A DNA stretch of 64,000 nt from the NCBI GenBank assembly GCA_028564675.1, contig JAOVVO010000090.1, forward strand, positions 1 to 64,000, read 5' to 3'. A program made the translations under genes and the position numbers. The notes beneath the pieces were generated by a model that did not search any database, had not been told where the DNA came from, and worked only from the letters and a program-made list of their open reading frames with translations. This document shows, in pieces, positions 24,101 to 38,666 of the stretch (positions are counted from its first letter, which is position 1; every line of letters starts with the position of its first letter). The DNA is from Onchocerca lupi. Taxonomy: Eukaryota > Nematoda > Chromadorea > Rhabditida > Onchocercidae.

Positions 24101-27100
24101 TAAGCTTTCATTCATTCATCACGTATTTCGATTGTACTAAAAGTATCGAGAATTGGAAAGTTAATTTTTATAAATTTTCGTCCATATATTAAAGTTTCAA
24201 CCACAAAGGGTCACATAATTATAAACGATTCGTAAAGAGGAAGACTGAAATTGAATTAAATCAAATGTTTTATCAATGCGACGATCGATACGGAGATTTG
24301 ATGGAGAAATGTGATCTAAATGAAAAACTGAAGTATCTGGCGATACTAGAAAATAGAATTTCATAAACATGTTAAATGCAAAAATATTGTTTATGATAAT
24401 AAGTGATGAGTTATTATCAATGATGAGAAGAAAAAAGTGATAATTCATCAAAACTTCAGATTTTTGAATTTATTAAATGGAATTATCAAAAATAAAATCT
24501 TTTTTCTAGGAAAAAATTCCGAAAGAATTTCAGAAAAATAGTTCAGTAAAATCTGCATATTCATGTATATATTTATTAAAATCATAGCTTACAAGCAAAT
24601 TTTAAATTATTTCATAAGTAAGAAGATAAAATAAATTATGTTACATCCAGAAAAAATTTCTTAAATAACTTGAAATGTTTTTTTAAAAAAAAGAAAGGAA
24701 AAAATAGATCGCATCGAAAGTGGTATATTTTAGTATTAATAGCAAGAAAAATATATTAAATGAAAAAGTTTGAATTAACGTTTTGATTTAAAAAGAAGAA
24801 AAAGCGAAAAGAAAAGGAGAAAAATTTGATAAATTTTTAACTAATTTATCGAGTTTCATTAACTGCAATGAATCGAAATCAATAAGTAAAATGATGAATT
24901 TTTTTTTTAAGATATTTCAATAAAAGCCGATTCATTTCTAATCAAAATTATACTTCATCAAAAATTTTCAAATAATGGCAATTAAATTAAAGCATCTTAT
25001 TGGCAAATATTTTCATATTTATTTATTAAAAAATTAAGAATAAAAATAAATATTCCACTCAAAATTTTTACCAGTTACTTTTCTTTTCTCTTTTTTTTTT
25101 TTTTTTTGTTTCTCATATTAAATAAAAAAAAGAAAGAATATTTTTACATTGTCTTCTTTTAGGAATAAAATCAATATTTACATATTTATTCATTTGGTCA
25201 TTTTCTTACTTCAGTCGATCAATCAAATATAAAATTTATTTTTTTGCTTTTTTTGGATTATTTTTTTTTGATTTTTTTTATATTTTAATTAGTCTTATTT
25301 CCCTCTCTTTCTTTCTTTCTTTTTTTTCGATATCAGAAAATGAAAAAACGAAATACTTTCAAATCGTTTCTCAACTAAATATTACAAGTACTAATCCATC
25401 CCTTTTTTTTGGCATTTTCCATTCCTTTGCCTTATCACAAATGAACCAGGCATATTTCTGCCGCATTTGCATTTTTAGAAATGAAATTATCTTCTTTTTT
25501 CCTCTCTTTTTTTTTCCGACATTTGTTCGAGAAATTAAACTAGATTTTGCATTAAAGAAAAAATTTTTTTTTCATTTTGAACATAAACAAAATTATTTTT
25601 TATGAAATGCGAAATTGTTATTTATGACAAAGATTATCAAATATCAATTATTAAATCAGTTCGTATCATTGTATTCTTAATAGTTGTTTGTTGAAAGAAA
25701 TATGATAAAATTCGATTTCAAATCCATTACACTCTCTTTCTTCCTTTCTTTCTTTCTTCTAAATTTAGTTGAATTTCCTCAAATATAATGATGATATTAT
25801 CGACTAGATTAACTTCTCAAATGGACTAACCAATGTTTCCATTTATTTTCCTTCTTCCCTCTCTCCATCTCTTCAAGCCGAATGTTCCTTAAAATGACTA
25901 AAGATCGAAAAGATTTGTCAAATAGACTGATCAATGTTCCTATTCATTTATTTTTCTTTTCTCTCCTTTTTTCCTTCTCTCTTGAATATTCGATGAAATA
26001 TGATAGCTGAAATTGTAAAACTTAACTTTCACTTTCATTTCCACTAACTGAATGAATATAATCAATCAATTTTAGTAATCAATAAGTGATACTTTCATTA
26101 GTTTTCCACTTAGCATCAGCCATCAATAGGATCAAAATTTGAAGTCTTTAATCATCTGTTGAACGTTTTCAACGAATTTTAAATTCGTTAAAAATTGAAA
26201 TTCATAACAACATCAGGATGAAACGAAGGAAGTCAGATCAGAGTTATAATGAGTAGAAAGATGAAAGAAAATTTTTTCAAAAAAAAAATTGAAAAAAATC
26301 CTTCCTCATATTACACACAGCTATCTTTTCAGTTAAAATATTTCACTGTTTGCTTATATTTTCTGTTCGCATCTTTCGATGTTTATATTTCTTATCGTTT
26401 GTAAACACCGCCAACGTATTACGTAAACAACGATAATTGTTCGTTTTTAAATTTATAAAGTTTACTATTTTTGAAAAATTTCAACTATGGAAACAAATTT
26501 TGCATTCTATTTTCTGCCATTCCTTTTTCTCTTCTTTCAAATCAACATTGCTTATGCAATGAATTATCAAAATTCAAAAATTTTTAAAGATATTTGCAAA
26601 TGTAAATAATGGAGGATATATGTATAAATATCAAAGATATATGCATATAAATTATATAAATCTTCTTTTTCTTCCTCTTTTAAGACAAACTTGTTAATTA
26701 ATTTAAAAAAATTAAAATTATAATTTTCGAATAGTTCAAATATTCATCAAAAAGAAAATAAAGTTAGTTTCAAATATTTGATTAAATTTAATCGGTTTCG
26801 TTAAGAACTTTTATCAACAAAACATACAGATATGAGTTTGTATTCATAATTAGAACCAGTAAATATTAATAAGTAAATTTGTCCGTTCATCATTTTCAAC
26901 TAAATTACATATTTATTTACTTATATTAAAGAAGTAAGTTGTTTTGTCGCTTTTTTATCATTTTGTTGTCGAAGGAAAGTAATGTTACGCAAAAATCCTA
27001 ATCAACCAAAATATTGCAGACTTAAAAAGCATAAAAAGTTACGAGAAAAGGAAGAAAAAAATAACGGATTGAAAAAAAATGAAATGCTGAAATTCTGCTG

Positions 27101-29070
27101 ATCAATTAATTCATTACAATATTATTAAATATGATATTGATTATTATAAAATAAATTTATGATCGAACTGTGATTTGAAAAGTGAATTCTGGATGTGACC
27201 TAATTTGAAATGAATTGATAATGAACTAATTAGTATATTATTCATGATATTGACTGCAAAATTGAATATAAAACAGGGAAAGTCCATGGCATCTTCATAA
27301 ATATATATGGTACATGAAGATTAGAAATTGATGACAATTAAAAGGTAACTATTATATTTTCTTTGTTTTGTTTATCATTTAATAATCAGCTAGATTTTTT
27401 ATCTATCATGATAAAATTTCGCGAACTAAGATTGAAATGGTAAATATTTCTCGCATTTGTTCAGATGATATTACTCGAAAATTTTTTTGATAATACCTTA
27501 TACAACATAATAAGAAATAAAGTGGAAATTTTTTTTATTTTCTGCTATTTTTTAAATTCATTTCTTTCATAAATAAATAATAATATGAGAAGAGCATTGG
27601 TAAGCTCAGATTATATTTCATATAAGCATTTCATCATTTATCATCAAAGCTGAATTAAACGTAATCGTATGCTTGATATTATACATTATTTTCGTTATTT
27701 TCAGAAATTTTGATTAAATTTTATCCATTTGCTTTAATAATGTATGTATTCGTATGAAAACACTCAGATTATTTTGTATCAAATATTCCACATAATTTTG
27801 ATTTGTTAATAAAAAGAATTTTTTTATGATATTTCTTAATAACAGCAATAAATAACAATAATAATTAATAATAAATTTTAATAATAATATATAGTTTTTT
27901 TTCCGTTAAGCCATATTTTACTAAGCTCCACCCCAAAAATCATTTCACATTTCAATGATTTTCGCGAAAGAATACTCAAAAGATTTTTTCTTCCCTTTTT
28001 TTGGTCTTACGATTTTCTCACTCATTGCTTATATAAATGAATATTTTTAAGAATGAAAAAAATTGATTTTCGTATTATATTAAATTGACTACTAGGCAAC
28101 TTTGTCTTTTAAAATTAGCTAATTCAAAGTTATTTCCATTTATTTTTAAATTATTAAGACGAAAATGTTTGCATAGAATTATTGCTATAAATAGATAGAA
28201 AGCTATGAAAAATTATTAAATGTAAATATTATCTTTAAAGTATTAGTCGGTGGAAAGTTTTATTGGTTTTTTTTTTTAGAAAATGATAAAATAAAATTTT
28301 ACTTTTTTTTCATTTTTTTCCTGGACTGAGAAAAAATATTAAAAAAAGCTTAAAAAAAGCTTCTTCCTCGTTTTTACTATCTTTTTTTGATTTTTTTTAA
28401 ATAGAAATTAATCAAATTCAAGTAACAAAAAAAAGTGAAAAACTAAAACTTTAATTATTTCAACTAGTTGCTTACTATCAGTAAGGCCAATACAAATGTA
28501 AATGCACATGCTTTTTAGTAAATAGTAGTGAATATTCTCGAATTTTATTTTATCAAAAAAAAAAAGAAAGAGAGAAAGAGAGAAAAAAAGATAACAAAAA
28601 TTTATGTTGGTAAAGTAGTTTAAAATCATAATCGTTAAAATAAAACTATAATTTTGAGAATATTGGATATATAAAATTAATTATTTATTTCTTATTAGTA
28701 GCATGTGATAGTTGATAATGCAAAGTAAAATTATGTATCGACCATTCATTCATTTCGATCTTGCAATCCTTAATTTTTGACTAATTAGTTTTGAAACAAA
28801 TGGAGAGAAAAAAAGAATTGAGTGGGAAGAAAAAAGAATAGCATATTTTTTGTTTGCTTTCGAATGAAAAAGTTGTAAAAAAACTGCTAGTTGAATTGAC
28901 TGAAAATTGAAAAAAAAAAAAAGAAAAGAAATGATGTTATAATTAAAGGATTGCTTTTGATTTGATGAACGCAATAATTAATTACTTATTTACTACTACT
29001 TACCATTCTTCCTAAATAACTAATATTTTTGTTGCTTTTGAAATTATTACCTTTACTATCTTGTTTGATT
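21163..29070. other. Long A+T-rich intergenic region, no gene seen
   Basis: It contains a pyrimidine-rich belt with TTTC/CTTT microsatellites (about 25080-25990), poly-A/T runs, and a weak near-repeat at 23855-23915 (CAAAxTTxGTCATGATAAT twice). Its open frames are Phe/Ile/Asn-rich and not supported as genes. The last ~300 bases are counted as the upstream region of the peptidase gene. Confidence 0.45.
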
Positions 29071-29345
29071 ACCAAAATATTGTTGATAATTTGAAATTAA
29101 ATAACAAATTATATTTAATATTTACAATTTTACTAATATTGTTACCATTATTATTGATGTTATCAAGATCTCTTTTTTGTCGATGATTATCAATCTTGTA
29201 TCAAGAAAATATTGCTAATTTAAAATCAAATGACAAATTACAATTATTAATTATATTGCGGATATCAATATCATCAAATTTTTCTTATGTAATTATTGAT
29301 GTTGTCAAAATCATCTTTTTTCTTTTTTTCTATCAACGATTTTCA
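29071..29345. repeat. Diverged ~130-base tandem duplication upstream of the neprilysin gene
   Basis: Two successive blocks share an order of words: AAAATATTG, AATTTgAAAT, AAATxACAAATTA, then ATTATTGATGTTxTCAA, then TCTTTTTT and TxTATCAAxxxTT. They lie at about 29075-29205 and 29206-29345. The second ends within ~35 bases of the start codon, so it occupies the presumed promoter. Confidence 0.5.
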
Positions 29346-29378
29346 GTTCTAAATTAAAATTATTGATTATATTTTAGG

Positions 29379-32300
29379 ATGGATACAGTTGAGCCAAGAA
29401 ATATGGAAGAATCAGTATGGAAACGAATCGTTACTCGTCCTTTTATCACTGTCCTAGCACTTTTTGGCATAATTTCAATTGCATTAAGTTGTATATTAGT
29501 TTATTTACTTTCAAGGAAGACAACAACGATATGTCTAACATCTGAATGCATTAAAACCGGTAAGTTATAATTAATTAATTTCAGATTATATCTGAGAAAT
29601 GTTACCAGGATAGATTATAATTAATGGACGCAAATTATCATTATTTGTCATCATTATTATCTATTATTATTATCATTAATTGTTTCATATCGATTTGATT
29701 CTTGATTTCTTTATTTTTTCCTAGTTTTCAAAGTTTTATATTATTTAGAAACTTTTGATTGTCTTTTTTCTAATATTATCTTCCTGATTTTTTTAAATAC
29801 ATTAATTTGAATGTATTATTAATCTTTAATCTTAAGATTATCAATTAAATTAAACGACTTAATACTACAAATAATTTTTATCTTGGCTTTAGAACTAATC
29901 ATAACTTTTAAGTTTGTCGTTTATTTCTTCTATTTTTTAATTTTTTTTAAAATAATGATGCTAATTTTATTTCTTTTAAATCATGTTTGAATTTTTTGAT
30001 TTTGATTTATTTTATTTGACAAAATATCTTATTTTATTGCATTAAATATTATTTGAATTTTTTGATGGATTACGGAAATTTTTTAAAACTTGTGTTACTT
30101 GTCTAGAAACTCAGTTATTTATCTGTATTACTTGTATCGGAATTTAATTACTCATTTATTTGCATAAAAATATGTTTTTGCAGCATCATTAATTTTGGCT
30201 TCAATGAATGCAAGCATGAATCCATGTGAAGATTTCTACGAATATGCATGTGGCAACTGGATCAAAGAGCATCCGATACCCGATGATGCACCATCGGTGT
30301 CAAATTTTGATAATTTGGGACAAGATCTTGAATTAGCTTTAAAAGGTTTGCCTAATTTTCATTCATATTCGTCATTTTATTTTTTCCCAAATTGACAGTT
30401 TATCACTAATTTTAATTGAATTTTATTTCAAGACGAAAATTTAAATGTCTAATAAGATGAGAATATGATATTTCAGGTCTACTGGAACAAAAGAATGTAG
30501 AAGGCCTGGATGGTGATGCGGTACGAAAAGCCCGAACGTTTTATCAGCTATGCCTCAATGAAAGTAGATCACTTCTGGTTTAAATTATGAAATTATGATG
30601 GTACTGTCGAAATACATAGCAATAACTGTATTAAATCATCGAAGTTTCGCTTCAATGCTAATAATGAAATGTGAAATTTCAAATTTTGCAAAATTTTAAT
30701 AAGTAAATTTTTTATGTATTTCAGCTGCCATAATGAGTACTTGGAGAGAAGCATTTGATGAAGCAGTGGAAAATTTTGGTGGATGGCCAAGTCTGGAAAA
30801 AACCGATGATAAACCAAGGATACCAATTGAACAAATTTACGGTATTATGGTAGCCAAATTCAAAAGTGACTCATTGTTTAAAGCGACAGTTCAACCTGAT
30901 GACAAAAATTCAGATCAGAATGTTTTCTTGGTGAGAATTGTTTATAAAGAAGAGTAGATTGTCGATAAACGACTGATAATGAATGATAATTGATTCCATG
31001 CAGAAATATGAGAACTTTATTCGGAAAAGCATAAATCTGAAATTATCGTGCAATAAAAATAACGTAAATGTTGCAATTTTTTTTTTGAAAATTTTTAAAA
31101 AATTGAAATTAAAACACTCAAATGTTATCTTATAAATTTACAGATTGATCAACCGGCACTGAATTTGTTTGCTCGAGACTTTTATACTTTGTCAGAAACA
31201 CAAGAGGAACGATTAGCATATAAAACATTGATAAGAGATGTTTTGTTATTATTGCAAGCTCGGGATGAAGCGTACAATCGTGATTTTGAAGAAATTTTGC
31301 AATTCGAAACAGATCTTGCAAATGTCTGTTTCGATGAAAATTTGAGCAAATAAATTAAAATAAAAATATTAAATTATCTTTGATTTAAAAAAAAAATTCT
31401 TAATTTGAAAAAACTTGCAAAAAAGTTCATAAAATGTTAAGTTTCGCTAAATTTGAAAGTTTAACTTGCAAAATAAAAGAGCACGATTGTTTTCGAAAAA
31501 TTAAATTAAATTAATTCAGATTACATTATCCGAAGATTTACGGCATAATGTTGCTGAACTATACAACAAAATGACAATTGAACAGATGAGGAAGGAATTT
31601 CCAAATTTCAATTGGTTGCTATTCTTTAATACAATATTTCAGTATGTTTATTATTTTCTTATTTCTCATATTTCTTATGATAAATAATCGCAATAAATTC
31701 ATAATCGTTCAATTACACCTCATTCTTCAAAACATTGTTTTAGAAGTATTGGAACGTCAAATGATCGAATAATACTAATGAATGACACAACGGAAATTGT
31801 CATTTATGGTTTGCAATTTATTAAAAAACTTGATAAACTACTACCGAAATATGATAAAAGGTCTGATCAAATTTTAATCACTTAATCGTTCAAAATAAAA
31901 GTATTTGAAAAAAAAAAAAAAAGAAGAGTCGAGAAACAACGTGAAATTTAATTTATAAATTTATGATTGGCGAAATAACCAGACAGTTCAGTTGCAGAGA
32001 TCCTTTTGTGAATTATCAAAAACATTATATAAAGTCTAGTTTTACTCCTTAGCTTTATCTCAAATACCATTTTTCTTCGTTGCATTGATAAAATCTTTTG
32101 ACCATCTCAAATTGAATAGGACTTCTAAATATTTCACCATATTAGCAGTGTTGATAAGAGATATAATATAAGAGCTCGTGAGATTTTTTTCTATCATTTT
32201 TATCAGGCCTTTCAACAATAGCCTATATCAATATCTTATTATCAGTAGCTCAGAAGGCTGAGAAGTAAATAATAACAATAGCCTGATTTTCAATAACCAT

Positions 32301-35300
32301 CCAATAATATTCTAATAGGCTATATCAGTAATTAATGAGAATTAGCCCAAATATCAGGATGCTTCTGTATGTCAATAATTTTATGAATTCCTTTCAAATC
32401 ATTTCAAATTTATTGACAATTTTTGTTCCAAGGATAATAACCAATTATTTGGCATGGTGTTGGTTCTTCAAAACAATGCTGCGTGATTTACCCGATCCTT
32501 TCGCACTGACATTGTTTAAATTTTATAAAAGTCTTAATTGTAAGTCTTTTTCTTTCATTTCTAATTTCTGTTCTATTATCTTAAAAATTAGTTTTTTAAA
32601 ATGAAAATATTGATTGATTGTTTCTGATTGCAAGACGAAATTATCAATATTTTGTTCAGCTTTTCTAAATTTTCTTTTTATTAATCATTTTATAATAATG
32701 AAAAACTAGTTGAAGCGAAAATTTTCAAAAAATTAACCATTTATATCGAAAATTGAAATGAATTTCGACGATAATTATTACTATAATTTTGATTTACAAA
32801 ATTTTAACTTTTTATTTTTTTTTTTGAAAATTTCAAAATATGAAAAGATGTAAATATACATTTCTTGCAGTGATGCAAGTACCAAAAATGCGTTGGCATA
32901 GTTGTGTAGCACGTATTAATAACTTGATGCCAATGGCTATTTCAAGTATTTATATCAGAAAGCATTTTGATAATGAAGCGAAAAAGCAGGCAAGTGAGAT
33001 AAATGATATTCTGTTATCATACTGGAATTCTTGCTATCAGAAAATGTTCCATAATTGCACTAGAACAATAAGTTCTAACGAAATGTACTGATTAGAGTTG
33101 ATAAATGATATCAGACTATTACATTTATCACCATTAGACTGATAAATGCTGAGGAGTTAATAAGAATAATAATTGAAATGTGTTATCTTCTGATGAATTT
33201 TATCTATTTTATTTGATAGTTATTCAAATGACGAGTGTTATCAAATCTCCAAAATACTGCACTATTAATGTATGGAGATTTTTACGATAACAGTAGAAAT
33301 TACAAAGAAATCAAACTTAAAATCATCAATTGAATTGAAGTTATTAATAAATAATAACATGTAATTTGATGCAAATCAAAAATCCGAGCAACATTTCCTA
33401 TAAACTTTTTTTGGATTGAAAATTTTTGAAATCCTGGCGCTGTTTAATGCATTTAAAAAAAATATTAACAATAGAAGTCAAAATTATTTTAAAAATAAAC
33501 GAAAATTTCGTTTCTTTGTCTATTTCTTTAGAAAAGGCAGTTTTTTCTCTTTTTTTTGGGTAGAGGAAATGATTGAATTAATAATGGCAGCATTTGTGGA
33601 TATGTTACAATCCGAAGATTGGCTGACGGAGCGTGCAAAAGGATTTGCAAAAGAAAAAGTATTGAATATCTTTAAAACTTTTGTTTCATTTTCAATTTAT
33701 TTCATTGCAAAAAGTGAATTACTCAAAAATCGAATGAAATTAGCATAAAAAACAATAAGCCAATTTCTTTCATCAAACCACGAGAGCAGTAGTCAACAAT
33801 AATCATTTTTTAATTTTATTAGTAACAAATTTCAAAAATTGGTAAAAATTATGCATTTGCTTTTTAATATCCAAGAATGAATTATAATATTTTAAAAAGG
33901 CTATTTATGACATTTCAAAGTCTTGTAAAGTGTACAAAATCCTGTTTCAACTCACATTTCAGATTGATGCGATGAGTAAAAAGATTGGCTATCCAAATTA
34001 TTTGGATGATTCAAAATCAGTGGATAACGAATACAAAAATTACATTGTTTATGTCGGTTATTATTATAAAACGAAATTTCAATTCTATCATATGTACCAG
34101 AAGGATACATTGGAGCGTATCACAGAGAAAGTTGATCGTGAAAGGTATTCTGCTCAAATTTGATTAATTATTCCAGTAAATTTTCTTGTCATTTCGAAAA
34201 TTTTCACTTTAATTATAAAATTTACATCTCCCAAATTTAATTTAAAAATTTACAAGCGAAAAAAGTTTTGCGCGTATTCATTGATCATATAATTTTGAAA
34301 CTTTCCAAAACCATGTAATTTTAAGATTTAAATCTGCAAATTAGAAACAAATCATATAATTGAAATTTATTCAATAATATAAATTACGAAATTTAAAATT
34401 TTTAGACACTCTGATGGCAGAATTTCAGATGCCTTTAGTAACGAATTAATTCAAAATTCTTTAAATTCATCCTATAAAAAGCTAAATTCAATGATAAATT
34501 TAGCTTAAATTAAAAGCTAAGAAACTAATTGTTAATCATGCAAATTATAATTTCAGAACAAGTTGAAGCAAAATTTTTTTTCAGATGGGTCGCTGGAGCA
34601 GCGCTTGTAAATGCTTTCTATAGTCCAAATACGAATGAGATAAGTAAGTATAATATGTAAAATCATGTGTATTTGCAAGATAATGATTGAAAAAAACTTT
34701 TAGTGTTATAAACATTTGAAGGCTTACTAAGTTTAAGCAGAAAAATATTTTTTAATTTATCTCATATTTTATTTTCGAAAATCAAATAAATTTCATTTTT
34801 TTGTAATGACAATGAAACGAATGTAAATATGACTATTTTTCAAATTATCATAACTGGATATTACCGTATCCGTCATATTACACTGTCTCAATGAACAGAT
34901 GTATCATTTTCTTTATATTTCATTTTTAATCAAAATTTCTTCTTTATTTTTACAATTTCTTCCAATTATTTTTAAATTACTCAGAAGTTTTTATTTGGTT
35001 CTTTACAAATAAAATTTATAAATATTTGGTTATTGATAAATGAAAAAATTCAGTATTTCCGGCGGGTATTTTACAACCGATTTTCTATCACAAGCATTTT
35101 CCACATTCCATGAATTTTGGCGGTATTGGTGTTGTGATCGGCCATGAAATTACTCATGGATTCGATGATCGAGGTATCGATGTCTTAATTTTGCCTTCTT
35201 ATTTCTATTTAAGCACTATCAAATCCAAATCAGTAAAGTATACGAGATTTTAAGAAATTAAAGAACAAATTTTTATTAAAACTAGAATCGTATTTAATTT

Positions 35301-38300
35301 TTCACAAATAAGGTAAGAAATTATAAATAAATTTCATAATAAAAATTGAAATTTAAATTCTGAAAATGATTTATATGTTAAAAATTTTAATTTATGGAAT
35401 CGTTTAAATTTAAAACTAAAATTTTTAACTCGCAAAATTATTTAGCGCAGATTTTTGTAAAATTTAGCCAAGATTTGCAAATCATAATCTTCAAATATGG
35501 TATTTACGGAATACGAAATTTGACCCAGTTATAGCTATAAAATTAAAATTTTCATCCCAGTTGTAATTCTCAGTACATATTATTTCATTATTACTTTATC
35601 ACTGTTATTAAAAAATAAATTTCAAAAATTTTTCAAATTAAGTCGGAAAAGCCATAAATAAGATCTTGAATAAATTTTTTCTAGCTTTTCAACAGTTAAA
35701 GATAACTTTTTTATGCTGTATAGGGCGACTTTATGATAAATATGGCAATATTCGACAGTGGTGGGACAATGCGACAATTGAAAAATTTGAAAGCAAAACA
35801 AAATGCATTGAAGATCAATATTCGGATTTTGTACTTGAACAAATTGGCATGAAAGTTAATGGTCGTAGTACAAAAGTTTGTTGATTATTTTTATAGCTAG
35901 TCGCTCTTATTTTTATAGTTAGTCACTTGTTGAGAATCAAATAATCCGAATATTATTTAATGATTAATTAAGTTATAATTAAGTAGTGCTTTGATCGTTG
36001 TATTCATTATTCATAATTTTTTCATTATTTATCATTCGCATATATATCAATATATTAGTAAATATTTATTAACATTAGTTTTTTATTTATCCTCAAATAT
36101 ATTAGGTAAATAACATATTTATCAGAAAATTGTCATGTTAATATTCAGGAAAAAAAAATTGGCATAATTGTTCCAACAAATTTTTTCTTGTGCAACTTCA
36201 TTAGACAGAATCATCCACAAACTTTATCTTGCCCGAAGCATAATCTCTCGATGAACTTTTTTCATACGAGCCTTATTAGATAAAATTTTCCCAATTAAAA
36301 AAATAGTTTTGGAATTTTCCCTTGCAGAATCTTATCAACAGTTACTTTTCTATATTATTTCAGGGTGAAAATATAGCTGATAATGGTGGTTTAAAGCAGG
36401 CTTACAGAGCTTATAAAGAATATGTCCATAAATACCCGCAATATTCACTCTTACCTGGCGTCAACTTGACGCACGATCAATTATTCTTTCTAAACTATGC
36501 ACAGGTTAAGATTGATCGTTATTAAAGAATTTCTTGGTCTAAAAAAGAAAGACATATGAAATATTTTGCTAGTAATAATCAGGGAATACTATCAAAATTA
36601 TAGAACCAAAATTTTTTATTCTTTTAAAATTTCGATAGTAAACGCAGAATTTGAAAAAATTTTCATTTCTTCCAATTTTTTGACAAAATAGCTACAAAAG
36701 AAAAATCTGCAAATATACGAAATTGATTATTTAAATTTATAAATATGATATTCTTCATCCTTTTGTTCTCAATTTTAACAAAATTACCCAAAAAGACAAG
36801 GTATAATTTGTGATACTGAAAATATACAAATTGAGAAATAAATAAAAAAAAAAATATGGCCATAGAATCGATGTTTCACTTACTTATTGCTTTCAAAGTT
36901 ATCATAATCGTATTGATAATTGCTTTCTTCTATCCATCAAAAAAAAAAAAAAAAAAAGAAAAAGAAAATAATCAAGAAATATTTTAATAAAAAATTACAA
37001 AATATCTGTTATGTAAAATATGCAAAATATATTGAAATTTTTAAAGTATTAATGACACTAATTTTATGAAATACTAGCTGGATCGGCCACGCTTCCCGTA
37101 GCCGATGCAACTAGTTATGGGGGTCGCCACGTTTATATAACTATCAATGTTCGTTTACTCAAAAATCTTAAACCTATCTTTTCCTATTGCTTTGAAATTT
37201 TGACACAACTTTGCATTAGAATATGCGCATGTTTTTATACACGCGTTGCTATTATTTATTATTATCTATTATTACTAATTGTTATTTACTTATTACTATT
37301 TATCATTATTTTTTATAATTTATTATGCAACAATTACAAATCAATAATATCAATAAAACAAATCTAATGATAAATATTTTTACGTAAAATAGAAAGCGAT
37401 ATAACGAGAAAAAAACACGAGTCGGAACATTAAAACCGCTTCCGTTGACATCCTCATATAAAATAATTGAAAAGGGCGCCTTTATTAGCACGTGATGATG
37501 ATGCTCTTTTGTTGGCGCGTTAGCGTCTTCGACATTTTTCCTAGTTGAGGGTTACAAAGGAGTGACTGATCATTTATTATTCTTTATTATTATTATTAAT
37601 CACTATTATTACTGCTAAATGAGGGAAAGAAGGAGAGTGAGAAAAAAAAAGAAAGGCGGAGTCAGTAAACTCCGCTTCCTCATTTATTATTAGTTTTCAC
37701 GGATGTGACACGTGAAAAAAGTAAGTATGCTTCTATATAAATACGCGTCTATTTAAACGCAAAGTTGTAACAAAATTTGAAAGCAATCGGTGCAGAACTT
37801 CCGGAGTTTTGCGGAGACGAACAAGGAGCACTTACATTTTCATTTATATAAATTTACTCAAATGATGGATGGCAAACATGTAATATTAAGTCTTCAATAC
37901 ATTGGTTTGGTCTCCGGTACATGAGTTTATTCTATTATTCATCAACCAGTCTGCTATTAAATCTTCAATACATCGAACTAGCTAAAATTCATAAATTGAA
38001 AATTTTTTTGGCTTTTTTTTTCGATTATTTTGATTTTGAAACAAAAATTTTTTGCTATTGGAATGAAGTGCATTCTAAATTTGTCAAGATCTCAGATATG
38101 GTGTGGTACTATGAATGATAAAGAAGCAATAAGAAAATTGCGAACATCTGAACATTCACCAGGACCAATTAGGTAAGTTCTTCAAGAAGGCATATTGCGC
38201 ACGCAAACTTTTATTTCCAGAGATAGTGATGGATAGTAAAAGTAATAACAATATGAATAGCAGTACTAGTGATAATTATAATATCAGTAAATTTCTAAAA

Positions 38301-38666
38301 TTGATAGTAATTAACATAAATATTTTTGGACTTTACTTCAAGTGAAAAAATCATCATCAGGCATGGTGCTAAAATTTTTAAGATAGCTTTAGTCATAAAA
38401 CCGATATGCCAATCACATTGACAATAATTATGATATTGTTAGTAATGACAACAAATTAAAAAAAACTTTAATTATTAGAAAATAGTGCAATGACGGTGAA
38501 AATCAAGATTATTTAATTAAATTATCAATTATTATTAAACTATTTAAAATTTGCTTCAAATTTTAGAGTGAAAGGACCGTTATCAAATTCGGAAGATTTT
38601 GCAAAAGCATACAACTGTCCATCGGGAAGTCCAATGAATCCTGAGCACAAATGTCGAGTTTGGTAA
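29379..38666 (+). CDS. nep: Neprilysin-type M13 zinc endopeptidase, 17 exons
   Basis: Exons: 29379-29559, 30184-30345, 30477-30563, 30725-30930, 31144-31323, 31520-31641, 31744-31860, 32433-32539, 32871-32993, 33564-33658, 33963-34144, 34585-34643, 35054-35173, 35724-35875, 36364-36504, 38096-38172 and 38567-38666. They join in phase to 2211 bases, 736 aa, a normal length for the family. It is a type II membrane protein with a short basic cytosolic tail, a TM helix at about residues 21-43, and an ectodomain beginning at CLTSECI. Conserved parts include NPCEDFYEYACGNW, FGGWP, NAFYSP (substrate backbone contact, N530), zinc motif HEITH (571-575), ENIAD (third ligand E633, D637), H698 in EHSPGP (transition-state His) and the C-terminal CRVW. 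Spacings match human neprilysin (H583/E646/H711), so an active enzyme cleaving small peptides outside the cell is expected. ATTTTAG directly before G-ATG suggests a trans-splice site. A repeat R element sits in the intron before exon 16. Confidence 0.93.
37075..37862. mobile_element. Dispersed repeat R, full copy with inverted ends, in a neprilysin intron
   Basis: The left arm (about 37133-37256) reads TTTATATAAC, TGTTCGTTTACTCAAAAATC, ATTGCTTTGAAATTTTG and ACAACTTTGC. The complement of the right arm (about 37728-37862) reads TTTATATAAA, TTGTTCGTC, ATTGCTTTCAAATTTTG and ACAACTTTGC. The interior holds ATT-type simple sequence, a GGCGCC-containing GC-richer block near 37475-37530, and a purine tract ending in GGCGGAGTCAGTAAACTCCGC, itself a hairpin. 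The purine tract recurs in the 56 kb copy. An outer GC-rich block (GGCCACGCTTCCCGTAGCC) lies at 37086-37110. No transposase frame is seen, so a nonautonomous DNA element is inferred. It lies wholly between exons 15 and 16. Confidence 0.65.

Noticed and set aside
24197..24451. 84-codon minus-strand frame
   Set aside because: No motif, A/T-driven composition and no splice context.
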